Assembly (NCBI GenBank): GCA_013397865.1
Contig: VZTI01001664.1
Span: 36,576 to 100,575 of the forward strand
Length of the DNA stretch: 64,000 bases
From: Struthidea cinerea
Taxonomy: Eukaryota; Chordata; Aves; Passeriformes; Corcoracidae
Direction of reading: 5' to 3'
The notes under the pieces: model-generated
The model's database searches: none
The model's input: the letters and a program-made list of their open reading frames with translations, nothing else
What the model was told of the DNA's origin: nothing
In this document: in pieces, positions 23,968 through 37,791 of the stretch
How the letters are laid out: each line of letters starts with the position of its first letter
How positions within the stretch are numbered: the stretch's first letter is position 1
Translations under genes and position numbers: made by a program

Positions 23968-24472
23968 ACCTTAACCTTAATAGAAAAAGGGAGATAAACT
24001 GTGGGTTGAGATAAAGGCAGTTTAACAGGTAAAGCATGCAGGCAAAACAAAACAAGGAATTAATTCACCACTTCCCATGGGCAGGCAGGTGTTCAGCCTT
24101 CCCAGAAAAGCAGAGCTCCTTCACATGTGGTGGTGACTTAGAGATACAAAAGGCCATCACTCCGGACATCCCCCTCCTCCTCCTTATTCTCCAGTTTTAT
24201 ATGCTGAGCATCACACTATACGGAATGGGATATCCCATGGGCCAGTTGGAGTTGGCTGTCCAAGCTGTCTCCCCTCCCAATTACTTGTGCACCCCCAGCC
24301 TTCTTTGGGGCGGAGTGAGAGGCAGAAAAGTCCCTGACTCCATGTAAGCCCTGCTCAGCAATAGCGAAAGCATCTCTGTACAATCAATAATCTTTGGATC
24401 ACAATTGCAAAACACAGACAGCAGCTAGCTACTATGAAGAAAATTAACTTTATGCCAATCAAAAGCAGCACA
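23968..24472 (-). mobile_element. ERV LTR, U5 end eroded
   Basis: Read on the minus strand, this begins TGTGCTGC and continues through AAGTTAATTTTCTTCATAGT, GCATATAAAACTGG (TATA box 24195-24201) and CTTTATCTCAACCCAC. I recognise this as an LTR family abundant in bird genomes, probably ERVL-like. The U3 start is at 24472. Similarity fades near 23970, so the final U5 part is missing or highly diverged and no target duplication is seen. Many substitutions show it is old. The open frame at 24036-24347 plus is a by-product of the LTR sequence. Confidence 0.8.
24195..24201 (-). promoter_or_regulatory. LTR TATA box
   Basis: TATAAAA on the minus strand inside the eroded LTR. It confirms the orientation of the element. 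Confidence 0.5.
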
Positions 24473-27400
24473 GCAGCATAAATGCTTTTTGATTAAGCCC
24501 ATCACCTTTCAAGATTTCCTTGAGTAAAGCATATTAAGATTAGGAAAGCTCTCTAAAGTAACAGAGCCTATCAATCCTGAAGGTTTTCTCTGTTTGGGAG
24601 AACAGCTGAATACACAGAAATTTCAAGAACACGTGGATGGTAGAATAGAGCTCAAAACATATGACATGCAGAATAGTACATAGCAGAGCTATTCTAATCT
24701 GATGGGCCCCACAGCCTGGGAGCTATAATAAGTGTATAGCTGCCAAGGAACACTGTAAAGGCATATGTCTGGTAATGGTTTTGGATCTCCCAATTTAGAA
24801 ATGGCCAGTGTTGCCTATCATTTTCTCTGATAGTATGGGAAGTATTTGCAGGATTCAATCCGTATCTCAAAAATTGAACTTTGATAAACTTTATTTGATC
24901 TCTTTTTTTTCCCCTCCCTTACTACAGTTATTCTAATTCTCTTGTTGAAAGTAATATCATGAGGCTACAGACTGTAATGCGCAGTTAAAGTGTGTTCTGA
25001 CTCACAGAGTTAAATTCTGTTTTTTGACCATCAGAAGTCAGTGTGCTACTCTGGCACTTGAAGCTGTCGGGGCTATAGGGCATAAACACTGATGAATTGA
25101 TAAATAAAATGGGCAAATCCTTCGAACCGTGGAGGGGACACAGAATATACATATTTTTAAAAATATATTTAGCTAAAGAGAGGCTCACAGCATTTCATTT
25201 TGACATAGAAATTCCTGGATGTATTTGTTTGGGGTTGTTTGGTTTGTAGTTTTTAGCAACATGTTCAACTGTACAGAATAATTTTGTGTTGTATCCTTCT
25301 CAGAAAACAGTTTAGATAAGAAACAGAAAACATCAATATTTCATGTGTAGCTGTCACTGAATATTTGTGCAGCTTGTCTGAAGGGTACAAAATAGTAAAC
25401 TTATGAAAAATATGAAAATACCTAGAAAGATGCCGGGGTAAGCAATGCAAAATATGTTACTTAAAATCAAGAAAATACATGAAGCAGAATAAAGCAGACA
25501 GAAAGAATTTTATATTTGTAATTGAATATATCTGCAATTCAAATAGTAATATTAGTGTTTTAGAAAAATAAATGTGCAAAAGATACACCGTTAGTGAAAT
25601 ATGTAGGATATAGAGTGTATCTCCCTGTATTATACTCTAACAAGAGCATATACATACAGTAAAAGGCTTTATCTATCACTGTATTTTAGGGTTTAATTTT
25701 AACTGTTAGAGTGGGGGAGTAATTTTAAGGTATTCTTCAAAAGGATATGATGAAAATACAGCAGCTAGGTAACCTTTTGTCCCACAACTTACAAATAAAG
25801 TGTAAAAACAAATGAGTTGTAAAAACAAATAAGGTCTATTGATTTCTATAGTTATGGCCTTCATTCCTACAAAAGAAAAAAAGTGTCTTTTTTTTCCTCC
25901 GTTCTAGATGTTATGTTAGAAATTGTTGCTATAACACACATTGGTTTAGGTACAACTGTTTATTTTTTCACATGACTTTTTACACTCTGAATGCAATCTG
26001 TAGTCTCTTTAGTTGACTTTAGCAGCCACCAGCAGAGCCACACACCTCATTGTATAGCATACCCTGCCATAGCGCTCATCACTACTTAAAGCTCCCATTT
26101 AGGCTAGTAAGGTTGTGGGTGATCTCTTTTGAATGCTGTACATCTAGTCCATCAAAAACATTCAGAGTTTATTTTTTTAATATTCAGTTATGTTTTTTAG
26201 TAGAGCTATCTGCTGCCTTCATCCCTGCTTTTGACATGCAGCATGAACAAGGAGAGTATTTGTGATACTTTCTGCCAGACAAGTAGTTTTGAAAATAGAT
26301 GCTGACTGGATAGCCAATGCAGCTAACAGATGGTCTTGTAACACATTCTTTTGAATCATTAAAAAAGAAAAATAGATTCACTTGAGCTTTTTTCCTCTCA
26401 GCAGACAAGCTCTATGACAAACAATAGAATCCTGCTGGTTCCTTAGTCAATTGTAAAAATACATTGTGTGTCTCTAAAAGACAAGGAGAAAGACAAATTT
26501 CCTAGGAAAAAGAGCCTGTAGGTGATATGTGCTCTCTTAGTCTAACTCAGTGTTCCTGAGAAAGAATGCTGAAAATCAAAGCCAGTAGTACACCTATGCT
26601 ATTGAAATGCTGTGTTATTGCTTTTTCTTTACCTGTTGTTTTTAAAACACTGATTATTCCTAATCACAGCCTACACACAATTAATCATTGTTAGGTGACA
26701 GATGGCAAAAGAGTTTGAAAACTGATCTCTTTATATGTATTTTTTGGGGGGGTATGCTCACATTTTCTATACCTTATTGCTTTTTCAGCCTTCAAAAATA
26801 GAACTAATATAAACTCACAATCTTTTCTTTTAAAACCTCACTCTCAATTGCTATTCATAGCCTTTGGCATTAAAAGTTAGTTATTGTGTAGCAAACAGCA
26901 TGGTAACATATCTGAATCAGCCAAAAAAAGAACATATGAAAATACCTGAAACTCAGTTTTCCCATACTATACCCATGAAGTGACCACCCAGCAATAGCCT
27001 TCTGCAAGTGTCTGATATGCTGCGTTTTGGGAATGCTTTCTTTTCAGTTTGCACAAGTGCCAGCAAGACCTTCAGTGACGAATTAGGTTTGTCATCTCTT
27101 TTGCTGCTTCATAAAGTCTTTGCTAAGTAAGCCTGTTCAGTTATTTAAGTGTGCTCAGACCTGGGTTCATGTTTGCCAAGACTCAATTTCTTGGTTATTT
27201 CTCAGTTAATTATTTAACTGTGGTTTAAGGAATGCAAAATTTAGGCTTTTATTTTTATATGCTTCTATTTTTAATAGAAGAAGTAGGAATTTTCAAAACT
27301 TTTTAAGTATGAAGATGTCATCTAGGCTTTAGTAAACAGGACTTTTAATAAACTTCAAACTGATCCTAAGGAGCTGGGTAACATTCAGTTGATAAAATCA

Positions 27401-30000
27401 TCCATTTGTTAGCAGGTTATTAAAGATGTCATTTTCTAGGGGGAAAGGGCTCTTAAAAGGCACTATTTTAATAAGTCCACCCTATTCCTTTTCAGACTCA
27501 GTTAGTGATCTTCATCCATGTATCAGCATAAATGAAACGCACGGCGCGATGTCAGTATTGATTGGCAGACTTGGCGTGTGAAGCTATTATGGGCACACAG
27601 TGAATTTCCCTTCCAGAAACTCATTGGCATCTTTGCAGCCATAAGCAGCTTGATGAGGGCTAATGTGAGAAGAGATGAGGTCCCAGCATCTGTCCTTGAT
27701 ATATATCTATTGATTTCAAAATGGGAACAACAATGTCAGTGTGTTGTACGTGTGCTCTGTGTAGCAGATAAGGTACCACATTCTCTAGGGGGAGACACAA
27801 GTCTCTTCCTCAATTAGTCATTCATTTTCTATCAGTTTCTTACTTGGTTCTGGGAACAAATTTTGATAGAGAAGTGCTTAGCAATGTAAATTCAATAAAC
27901 AAAATTTCAACTTCAAGCAGTAGCAACTTCAGAAGATATTGGAGATGTGCTTAGAACTTAATACTCAAAGCAGAGATATAAATATGAATAATTGTCTATG
28001 AAAAGATGCAGATGCTACAAAAATGAAAGCTGCATCTCAGTGTCAATTAGGTTTATTTTGTTTCCCTAAGGAAAAAAAAAGTTGTTTTAGTTAAGTCCCT
28101 AGTTCTGAAATTAAAATAATTCCTTTTTTTGTGTGTTTGAAGATTGCCTTTTGTTCTGAAAGTACCTTGCATCTGTTAGGCATATGAAAAAAATATAAAA
28201 TTTAATTAAAATATCCATTTTAATTTTTAAAAATTATTATTTTATAATAAATTGCAAACTGAGAAAATATAACTCTGTAGAAATCCTTAACTTCTCAGTA
28301 AATCAAAAAAATTAAGTGGGCTTCTCCCACTTCCCCCCCTTCAATAGTAAAAAGAATTGCATTATAGTAATAACATATACTGGTATCTGTACTATCTCCA
28401 TTGTAAAAAAGAAAAAAAACCCAAGTTTTTATTTCAGAATAGATAAATCCCACGTGCATCATTATGCAGATATGCTGCACATACTCAAATTAGGCTTTAA
28501 CAAGGCCTTTCAAAGTTTAGCTGGTTTCTAAACAGTAATTCACCGTCCCAGCATTCCAGATCAGTACAGATGTGGGGTTTTTTTTCCCATCACTACCTAT
28601 GTCATTATCCTGTTTTCCATATCTGTCTGGCACAGAAAGTATCAATATCTTTGACATAGTAACTGCATTCTTCTATTTCATCATGAATTTCAGTAATTGT
28701 TTTGAAGGAGCAAAACTGATCTACTCCGTACTAGTTACGAGTCCACAAAACAAATCCCAAAGCTACATTAGATTCAGCTCCCCAGTCTTTGTCTGAAATT
28801 CATTCATTTTCCCTTCATGTTAAAGCTATGTCTTGGAGAGTGGGGAGGGAGAAAGCCCAAAACAACACCTATATACGAAGATAATAAAACCCTTAATTAC
28901 TAATCAGGGAGAAGATACTCTTGAAGGAGATATTAGAGAAGAATAAATACTGCGCAATAATAGATGCACTAAATAATAACATTGTATAAGTAATTTGAGG
29001 AGCAAGGAAAAACACTGCTAGATGGTTGATCAAGGAGATTAATGATTTCTGTATTTTTCCTAAATATGATGAAAGTAATGTTAACATTTATCCAAAACAT
29101 TTTTTTCTTTTACTGCCTGTTTGAACTGAGTTCAGTACCTTATATGTTGTAAAAAATATATGCCATTAACCTTTGTCACTTGCTAGAAAATCAAAATAAT
29201 TTTTGTTCTTCTCACAACTTCTGCCAAATAATAGTTCTGCCACAGAAGTTTGCATATTATAGGCTTGGCCCCATTTCAGATGATTGACCCTAAAGAACTT
29301 TTCTCGGAGTGTATAATTTACCTAAGAACTTTCTACCATAGATTTTATGAAAAACCGTAAGATCAATACTCAGATGACTCATTTTTGCAGAATTTCAGAA
29401 TATTGTAACCTTTAAAGAAGCAGGAACTCTAATGCTTTCTAAAAAATAAAAATTTGCTAATGATTTAGATCTTTTATTCTTACAGTAAAGTGGTTTACAC
29501 TATTAGGAGATATATTGACGTACAATGTGAGAAAATTGTGAAGAAAAAGAATGTACCCAAGAGGCAGCTCACTATTTGCTGAAAGTAACTAATAGGACAA
29601 GTAAGACATTTCAGAGCATCTTATACTATTCTAGATACATCTCAGTTAGCTGAATGTCATGTTAGTGCCAAAATAACATCTGTTCCTCACTTTTACATAG
29701 TTCAGTTTTGATTTTAGCTATACTACAAGCTGGAAGTAAGAAAGACACCTAGTTCTGCCGTAACTGTGTTTGGAGGAGTTGTTTGGATTTGATTTTTACA
29801 CTCCCCATGAAATTCACCTTGCCTCTTTCAGCTCTGCCATCCCGCACTGTGCACATATTCTCAGTGGAACAAAAGAGTATTCGGTGTTTGGAATGGCTCC
29901 TGTCGTATCTCTCTTAGAGCAATTAAATGGCAGAGTAAGAGTTGCAGAGTACTCTGGGAGATCCTGAAATCACTTAATAATAATAAAGATAAGATGGCAC
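24473..30000. other. AT-rich non-coding DNA
   Basis: No gene or recognisable transposon. A 17-bp tandem duplication lies at 25801-25833. The stretches at about 27,500-27,790 and 29,760-29,970 have mixed composition with CpG-containing motifs unusual for the surroundings, and are conserved-element candidates. Confidence 0.65.
25801..25833. repeat. 17-bp tandem duplication
   Basis: TGTAAAAACAAATGAGT is followed directly by a near copy, TGTAAAAACAAATAAG. A simple slippage repeat. Confidence 0.75.
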
Positions 30001-31466
30001 AAATTATTTTCAGCTTTAATTATTGTTTCTGTTGGCAGTCTGGGAAATTAATATTAGTTCTTCCTATTTTGTGTTCTACCCACATATTGAAAGTTCTGCC
30101 TCTGTCTTTGTGACGCACTGGTAGCTTTTGAAAGGGGAAGCTATTACAATCCTATTTACCACCAGATTTTTCTGCCAGTTTTGCAAAATGAGGTTCAAAT
30201 TCATATATGCTGAACTTCTTTAGGTACTCCCATAGCATCTGTTTAAATTCAGAGATAAACATTTCTTGTGAACCTTTGAAAAGGTTGATTCTGATTTCAG
30301 AATATATGTTACAATACACAGAATTTATCCTCCAAGTCATTTCAGTTCTCCTCTATGAAGGCATAGACTTGTTTTCAGAAGCCAAAATATGCTTTTTAAA
30401 TATCTTATTTTACTCCAAACACACCCCTCAAAAAACCCCATTTTCTAACATTTATGGTGAAATTGAACATACTGAACAAAATAGTGCTAGAGTGCTACAA
30501 AACTGTACTTTTACTTTCTTACAGGAAAAAAATCCCATGATTATCTGCATGGAAAGAAATTTTATAATAGTCTTATGATCATTGTTTTTCATTACTTAAC
30601 ATCTGTCCACATCTTATAATTTCTCTTTCATCTTAATCCATTCATTTTATTCTTGATACATTCTTTCTTATGAAGAAAATGAGAGATTGTAATGAGAGAT
30701 TACTCACTGCTGTGTTGTCCATATCAGTAGAGTGACAAACATCATACCTGTCTGAATGCTAAATAACTTGTCAAACCTGTGCTCCTGGTAAATGACTGAA
30801 TGTATATTCAGTTTACACCTCACAATTTTTGTATCAGCTAAGGCAGAAGTCCCACATATGACAGCTTCATTCACTATGTAACCCTAATTTATCCCTTGAG
30901 CACTGTCCGTCCTGCACAACATGAAATTAAGTGATAAAAAGATTATCAAAATGCATAGAGGCAGGGGGGCACAGGGAATTAAAAATGCAAAGTCAGTGTT
31001 AATTCTTGCATTTCTTCATTTTTCAGTCCTTGACTTTGCAGATTAATGATGTTTTAACAGAATTTTTACTTGTGACTTCTATGTTAGTTAAAAAAGAAAT
31101 TAAAAGAATCTCAGGCTGGCTGTTGGGGAGGACAGCACAGAGGCCCGTGCAGTGCCATTTAGAGTGGTAAAGTCAACAACTCAGACCATTTCTATTCAGC
31201 TAATGAGATTTACAAGCAGTGGAATTTGCAAATTGTCGCCTTTCATGAAAATCAGTCACAAAAGGACGATATGGCAGGTATTTCCCTAAGGGTTTCTGTA
31301 TATTATTTGCTGATAGGAAATTGCTGTCTAGTAACTGTCTAATAGCTGTAGTATATATTCCAGATTTTCTGTATATTCAGTCATCTCTTCCTTTTGTTCC
31401 GACTCTGGATAGTCTAAGCTCTGTGAGTCTTATCAACTCCTGAATTCCTGTTCTGCTCCCTAACAT

Positions 31467-31515
31467 GTAAGATTATTAACTTTAACAGTATTAATTGTAA
31501 GGTTATTAATTTTAA
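31467..31515. repeat. Imperfect 19-bp direct repeat
   Basis: GTAAGATTATTAACTTTAA and GTAAGGTTATTAATTTTAA lie about 11 bp apart with two mismatches. No function is evident. Confidence 0.6.
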
Positions 31516-34500
31516 TATGACTTTCCTCTGCCCTCTAATATTTTAATCTGACCGTGACTATGCATGCCAGGTGTGCAGAACGCCTCTAACTTCGAAAGGC
31601 TCTGACAGGGGTAAGACTAGACTCAAAATTAATGGTATATGTGACAGTCAGTATAAGAATATATAGACAAAGGTAGGAAGGTACTTCCTGCTTTATTTAC
31701 AAAAGTGTTATAGTAAAGTGGAATGCTATGAATATCTATCAGTACGGAATCTGTAATAAATAGTGTTGCAGACTGTGGTGGGATTGCTGAGACTTCAGAG
31801 GAGTTTATAATCCAAGAAAAACACACCTACATGCACAGTTGTGGCACTGTTGGGAGCATCAATATAGGACAAGTCAGAGAGATTTGGGCATAAGGTGGAA
31901 TATTTTTTATCCTTTTCAAAAAAATTCTATAATTCTTATATTCTTCATAATGCTTGCTAAACCTACATGTATTAAAAAGAGAAAAGGTTTATATTTTATG
32001 TCCTTCTATGTGCATTTGAATTATTTTCCCACTTTTTAATTCTGCCTTTGAAGCACATTATCTGACCTGGCTGTCCAGTAGAATTATAGTTTAAATGAAA
32101 GCCCTGGTAATTTTTCATGGATCCCTGCAGGCTTTCAGCTGGAACTGAATGTGCTCATTGCAAGGTGCAATTGCTGTGTAGTCCATCAGCACAGTGACAT
32201 TGGGAGCTGGTTTTATTTTAAGTTCTTTTTTAAACAAATTGTTGCCTTGATTTAGAATCTATTGAATCAATATATGTAATCAATATCAGAATTTTCTCTG
32301 AAAATAGTCTGTTACTTACTCAGGAGCATAATAAATGTCTGCATGAATAGGCAATAGCCTGAAACTCCTAAAGGAAGAGACATGGCTTGACAGGATAACA
32401 TTAAAAGAAAATTGAATCTAATTGCAATAATTATGATGTCAACAAAATATTTTTAGATCTAGCCCTTCACTGAAGTAGTCTAAAATGTTGGAGGGAGGAA
32501 AGACAACATTTTTTGTTAAAATAATTATTGTTTTCCTGACCTATGTCTTGCTTTGTAGATTTTGAAGTATGTAATAGCCCTCAGGGGGGACAGTGCTATT
32601 GAAAAGTGTGAGTCTGAGGCCTCTAGAGATCTTGAAAGGAGTGAAAGACAGATGCCTCTTTGTACATTTGACTGCAATACTGTTTAAAAGAAAATGCTAT
32701 GTTTAAATGATCCCTGGTTGTCTTTTTGACATATTCTGATTGTAGTCAGCTCTGCAGGGAGATTTAGCTGTCTCTCCTGTCGCATGGAAGACTGAGAACT
32801 ACACAGAAGTTAACAGAAGCCACAGATGAAATTTGCTTATACAATTACATGATAAGTTCTGTTCAAAAGAAAATATTGCATTCCACTTTCACTTTTAAAA
32901 TGAAATTTCCATTCTGTTCCCGTCAGGCCAGGCTGTGCTGATAACCACCCAGCTGGAAGCTGCTGTCAATGGGAGCAAGTGAAAAACACTGACCCCAGAA
33001 ATGGTCAAAAGCTTGGGACACTAAATATGTGAAAGTAAATATAATTCAAGAAGGATATTTAAAATGTAATGAGTCGTAGGGGCTAAACTTGGGGTTAAAC
33101 TTTAGATTTCCAGTAGGTGTATGTGAGGAAGTTTTCATAATAGTGAGAATTATTCTGTACTGTTTCTTGCCCTAGCGAAGATCCAGTGCAATTGCCTCCT
33201 TGCACAGAAGTGCAAAGACAGCACAAAATTTTTATCTCTGCAGGCTGCAGTGGTGATCCCACACTTCCAAGGTGTTGTAGTAACAAAAGTATCATCTACA
33301 TTTCCTTTTTGTATGTTGCATATTAGCTGTGTATTAATTGGCTGAAGAATTTTCTAGATTTCTGCTGTTCATTTGGGAACAAAATGGACAAAAGATGATG
33401 TTTGGTGTTATTTTTATATGTCTATTTTAAGACTAAATATGAATGAATGGGACACCCATCTCAGAAAGCCCCTAAGCTACTCACCATTGTGGTCTGTATA
33501 GGTCCATACGGGAAGGTAGCACTAAAACCTCACTCTGATCTTGTGTTCTTATTCCTGCTAGTTGGGTGTGTACATACTAATTTTTATTTGCTTCTCAAGG
33601 TCACAGCAGAGATGTACATAGAACAATATGTACTTACTTATGTAGTTAAAAGAGTGGAAATCTAATTATATAGTTAACGGTGTTTCTATCTTTCCTCTTT
33701 TAAAGGAATGTTTCTTTACAATTTTCTACATCATTATTTATTGATGACAATATTGAGTTAATATTCCTAACAGTATTGTAGATAGGTATTTTTCTATCTC
33801 AAATATGCTGAAGTCACCAATATAATTTAGAAGTTTATGTATTTTAGCTCAAATTTTATATAAAATTTCTTTCCTTCAGAGATTAAATTTTACACAGTGG
33901 CCATGACGACAGCATTGTCTGCAAGGGCAGAGAGAAAACACTTTTCTAGTGAGGAAAGCAATGAGTTATAAGAACAGCTAAGGGCAGGATGGAAGAAAGA
34001 CCATTAGTAAACTCACAAAGAAATTTGGGCTATGTGTCTCACCATTCAGCAGAATTGCATCAGTCACCATGCACATCCCTGTTGCCTAATAATTCATGAT
34101 TGATTAACTCCATCTAGCCTACCATCTTCAACATTTGACTCAATGTTTTGTGGTTTCTTACAGGAGAAATTTGAGGCATGGAAAAAAAGTCACTTTCAAA
34201 GTGATTTCTGTTAGCCAAGATTGTCAGCTGATAATTTTTTTAATGCAAAGAGGTTGAGCTGACTGTAAGGTGGGATTTTTCTGCATTAATTATAAGGCAG
34301 GTTAAACAGTGTCTGTTTTAGAATGGGTACAGCCTTTAGCTTGTTGGAAAGCAGAGAGGTTCCAATTCTGCCCATAAAGGAAAGGAACTAGTGTTTGCCA
34401 ATTAAATCAAGCAGCTGTTTCACAGACAGTATTGCTAATAGCTACCAACTAAACTCCAAGCTGTTACTCTGGATTGTTTAATGAACTGCTTTTAATACAT

Positions 34501-35479
34501 AGTAAATGCTAACCTCTGTATCTCAATTTATTGAGCAAGAAGGGAGGGATATTTAAAGACACATCTCTCTTCAAAATTCTATAGCATTGTAGGAACTCTC
34601 TGTGCTAATGAAGCACAGGAATTTGAGACTCTTTCTTGCACTATTTATAAGAATCCTGGAGAGAATAGTGCTACCTAAATTGTTTTTGACAGTGCATGAC
34701 AAAATTGCCATGTTCTGATGCTATACAGTGACTGTAATTTTTTCTCTTAAGGAGATATTTTAGGCAAGCCATGCAAACTTGCTGCTTGTATTCTTCACTG
34801 TAAACTGCACAATAGTGATGATAAAATCAAAATGCATCTTGCATTGGGCACACCAATGTATGCAGCAGTCTTGTGTGACAAATGAATAAAGGAATTGAAA
34901 ACAATGCATGGGTTTCAGCTGGAAACAGGAATTCTATCTTGAATATTTTTTTTCATGCAAGGCATAGTCTCTGGTATTTGTTCTCATCAGAAGGCCTTCT
35001 CTACATCTCTCAGCTCTTCTCTGAGCATTAGCGTAAGGAAACAAGGCATCAAAGCTATCTAACACTAAAAATAACTGGTTCAGAGAGAAATTGTGAGCTG
35101 GTAAAACTGCACGCAGGGAGAGCATCCTTAGTCCATTTCTTGTTAATGCCATGTTAAAAAGGTCTTAATATCTTGATTGACCCCACCTGCTTTCTACAAA
35201 CACTGTTACATCAACCTAAGCTGCAATTATTCTTGCTTGCTATATTTCTATGGCAAAGTTTTGCTTTAACCATAGAGAATCTAGAAGTAAATGTCACTTT
35301 TTTCTTTCTCAGTTTAAAATCTCAAACAATTAAACAACAGTGATTAAAATTAAAAGCTTTCAGTTTTTTCTTGTTATCTATGTCTTGGACATTCATTAAA
35401 TGCAGCAGAAATGAAAATATAAATATTTCTTAGAAGGTGCCTCATTTTCTGTCCTTATTTACAGCTTATATCTGTCACT

Positions 35480-35519
35480 AAAAGGAGAGAAAAGGAAAAA
35501 AAAAAGAAGAAAGGAAGAA
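35480..35519 (+). repeat. Purine-only tract
   Basis: About 40 consecutive A or G residues with a ten-A core. Tracts of this type are common in introns. Confidence 0.75.
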
Positions 35520-36459
35520 TTAAGGAAATTTTCAAAGACCTGTTGCAATCAGCAATCTGTGGTTTTTTTCTGTTACTATTTTATAAGTAAAACAGACCAG
35601 GAAAATTACATTTATAAGCTGGGGGGTGGTGGTAGTGGGGAAATAGCCACAAACCAAATACACAAAAACCAGAGATGCAAACTTCTGACTTTACAGATGG
35701 CTGTTTTTCTTAATTATATGGATAACAGTTTAGTAATACCTAATTGGTCATGCTTGACAAGTAATAGCAGTTTTTCCAAGACAAACAAATGTTCACATTT
35801 TTCATACTTAATCAGGGAGTTTATGTGCAAAAATGACCAAATGTATCATCTATTCTAAGCCTCCTATGTTATTTTGTAATAAACCACCATCTGTACTTTG
35901 ATTTTACAGAATCTGTGTGTGATGACCACAGAATCTAATTATATGGCAGATGGGTTTGGGGAAGAAACTAGATTTTTTTTATTTTTATTTTTTTAAAATT
36001 TAAATAAACTACAAATGCTCACTTCATTAATTAGAAATGTCCCCAAAGCAAGTTTATTTTGCTTTTATCTGACAGGTAGTGTCCTGAACACCCAATAACT
36101 GCCCTAATCTTTCTTTCCTGTGTCATCCAAACTCATAGACATTTCTTGATGAGTGCATTCAGCTTGTGATAGTGTGTAATTCTTTCTGTGCTGTATATTT
36201 ATATATTGGTTGAGTATTTTCTGAATTATTTAACTTTTAGTGAAAAAGTTTGTCCATTATGGTTAAGAGATTAGTTTATTCATCTTCTGAGAGCTTGGAA
36301 ATTTACAGATTTTACTTTCTAGTTCTTGTCAAAACTATGTAGATTTTGTTCTAGTGAGTAAATATGCCTAAAATAACTGTTCTTTACTAACTTTTTTGGT
36401 GTGCAGTTCTTTCACACCAAGAGTGTTTCTGGATTTTGTGTGTGACTAACATTAGTTAG

Positions 36460-36555
36460 ATATTTTAAAAAATAATTTAAATAATTAAATAATTTAAAAG
36501 ATTTAATAATCAATTTAATAATTATAAAAATTGCAGGTAAATAAATAATTTTAAT
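36460..36555. repeat. AT-only low-complexity tract
   Basis: Nearly 100 bp of TTTAAATAATT-like sequence with almost no G or C. Confidence 0.75.
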
Positions 36556-37222
36556 ATCCTTACATAAAATATTTTGGCAACGTGCTACCAGATGGGGCTC
36601 TGCCAGGAGGGAGGGCTGCAGCAGAGGGGTTTGTGACACAGCGGTGCCACAAAGGTCAAATGTGGTCCTTCTCCCTTCCTCCTCAGAAAGGCTTCAGCCA
36701 TGTCTCCAAGACAGACTGGGCATGCACCACGTAATACTCTGATTCTACCCAAGAGCAAGTTAAGAGCATTTAGGTAGGAAGGTGGTGAGGAATACTGAAT
36801 GCAGTTCAATATCAGATCTTTACCCTGTATTCCACTAACTTCTCCATTTAGAAAAGGTCTTGGCTATCTCAAAGAAAATAATCTTTCTCTTCTCTTGCCC
36901 CACCTTCAGATCATGCCTTCTTCAATTCCATGAAAAATGGAATATTATCAGTGAAACTGGGAGGACATGCAGCTCACAGCTATTCTGAAAAAACATACAG
37001 TGACCTGAAAGCCACTTACATTCTCTCTCTACCCATTTTTTCTAGCTGTGGTGGGTTGGCCCTGGATGGATTCCAGGCATCCACCAAAGCCACTCTCTCA
37101 ATCCCTCCAAAACTAGATAGAGGAGAGAAAGTATAACACAGGGTTCAGGCAAGGACCAAGAGAGATCACAAACTGGCTACTGTCATGGGCAAAAGAGACT
37201 CAGCTTGGGGAAATTAATTGAA

Positions 37223-37228
37223 TTTATT
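37223..37228 (-). terminator. LTR polyadenylation signal
   Basis: AATAAA on the minus strand, about 175 bp from the U5 end of the 1.03-kb LTR. It sets the orientation. Confidence 0.5.
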
Positions 37229-37324
37229 ACCAATCAAAATCCAAACAGGATAATGAGAAGTAAAATAAATCTTAAAAAAAAACTTTCTCCCAACCCCTTC
37301 CTACTTCCCAGCTCTACCTCTTCT

Positions 37325-37700
37325 CTCCATCATGGGGTCCGTCCCAGAGGAGAGTGTTCTCCATGAGCTTCTCCAGCATGAGTCCATCCCATGGACTACA
37401 GTTTTTCACAAACTGCTCCAACTTGGCTCCCTTTCCATGGGGTACAGTCCTTCAGGCACAGCCTTCTCCAGCGTGGGCCCTCCACAGGGTCACAAGCCCT
37501 TCTAGGAAACCTTCTCTAATGTGGGGTCCTCTCTCCAGGGGTCTGCAGGTCACTGCCAGAAACTTTTTCCAGTGTGGGCTTCCCATGGGTCCACAGCCTC
37601 CTCTCAGGCATCCACCTGCTCCTGTGTGGGTCTCCTCCACAGACTGAGGGTGGATCTGTGCATCCCTGTGGATCCCCATGGGCTGCAGGGGCACAGCTGC
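37325..37700 (-). repeat. Degenerate 40-50 bp tandem units within the LTR U3
   Basis: On the plus strand each unit opens with a variant of CTCCAGCGTGGG followed by a TCC/CCC-rich part, then CATGG or CACAGG with a short CACAG- or CAGGTC-like part. I count about six to seven diverged units. Repeated U3 units of this sort are often enhancer arrays in retroviral LTRs, but no specific factor site is identified here. Confidence 0.65.
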
Positions 37701-37791
37701 TTCACCATGGTCTGCACCACGGCCTGCAGGGAAACCTCGGCTCCGACACCTGGAACACCTCCTGCCCCTCCTTCTCTGCAGACCTTGGTGT

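Larger units (their letters stand above)
30001..37041. other. AT-rich non-coding DNA with candidate conserved blocks
   Basis: No gene or recognised transposon in about 7 kb. The blocks at about 31,110-31,330, 32,050-32,230 and 34,230-34,520 read like vertebrate conserved non-coding elements. Simple features are a purine-only tract at 35480-35519 and an AT-only tract at about 36460-36555. Confidence 0.65.
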
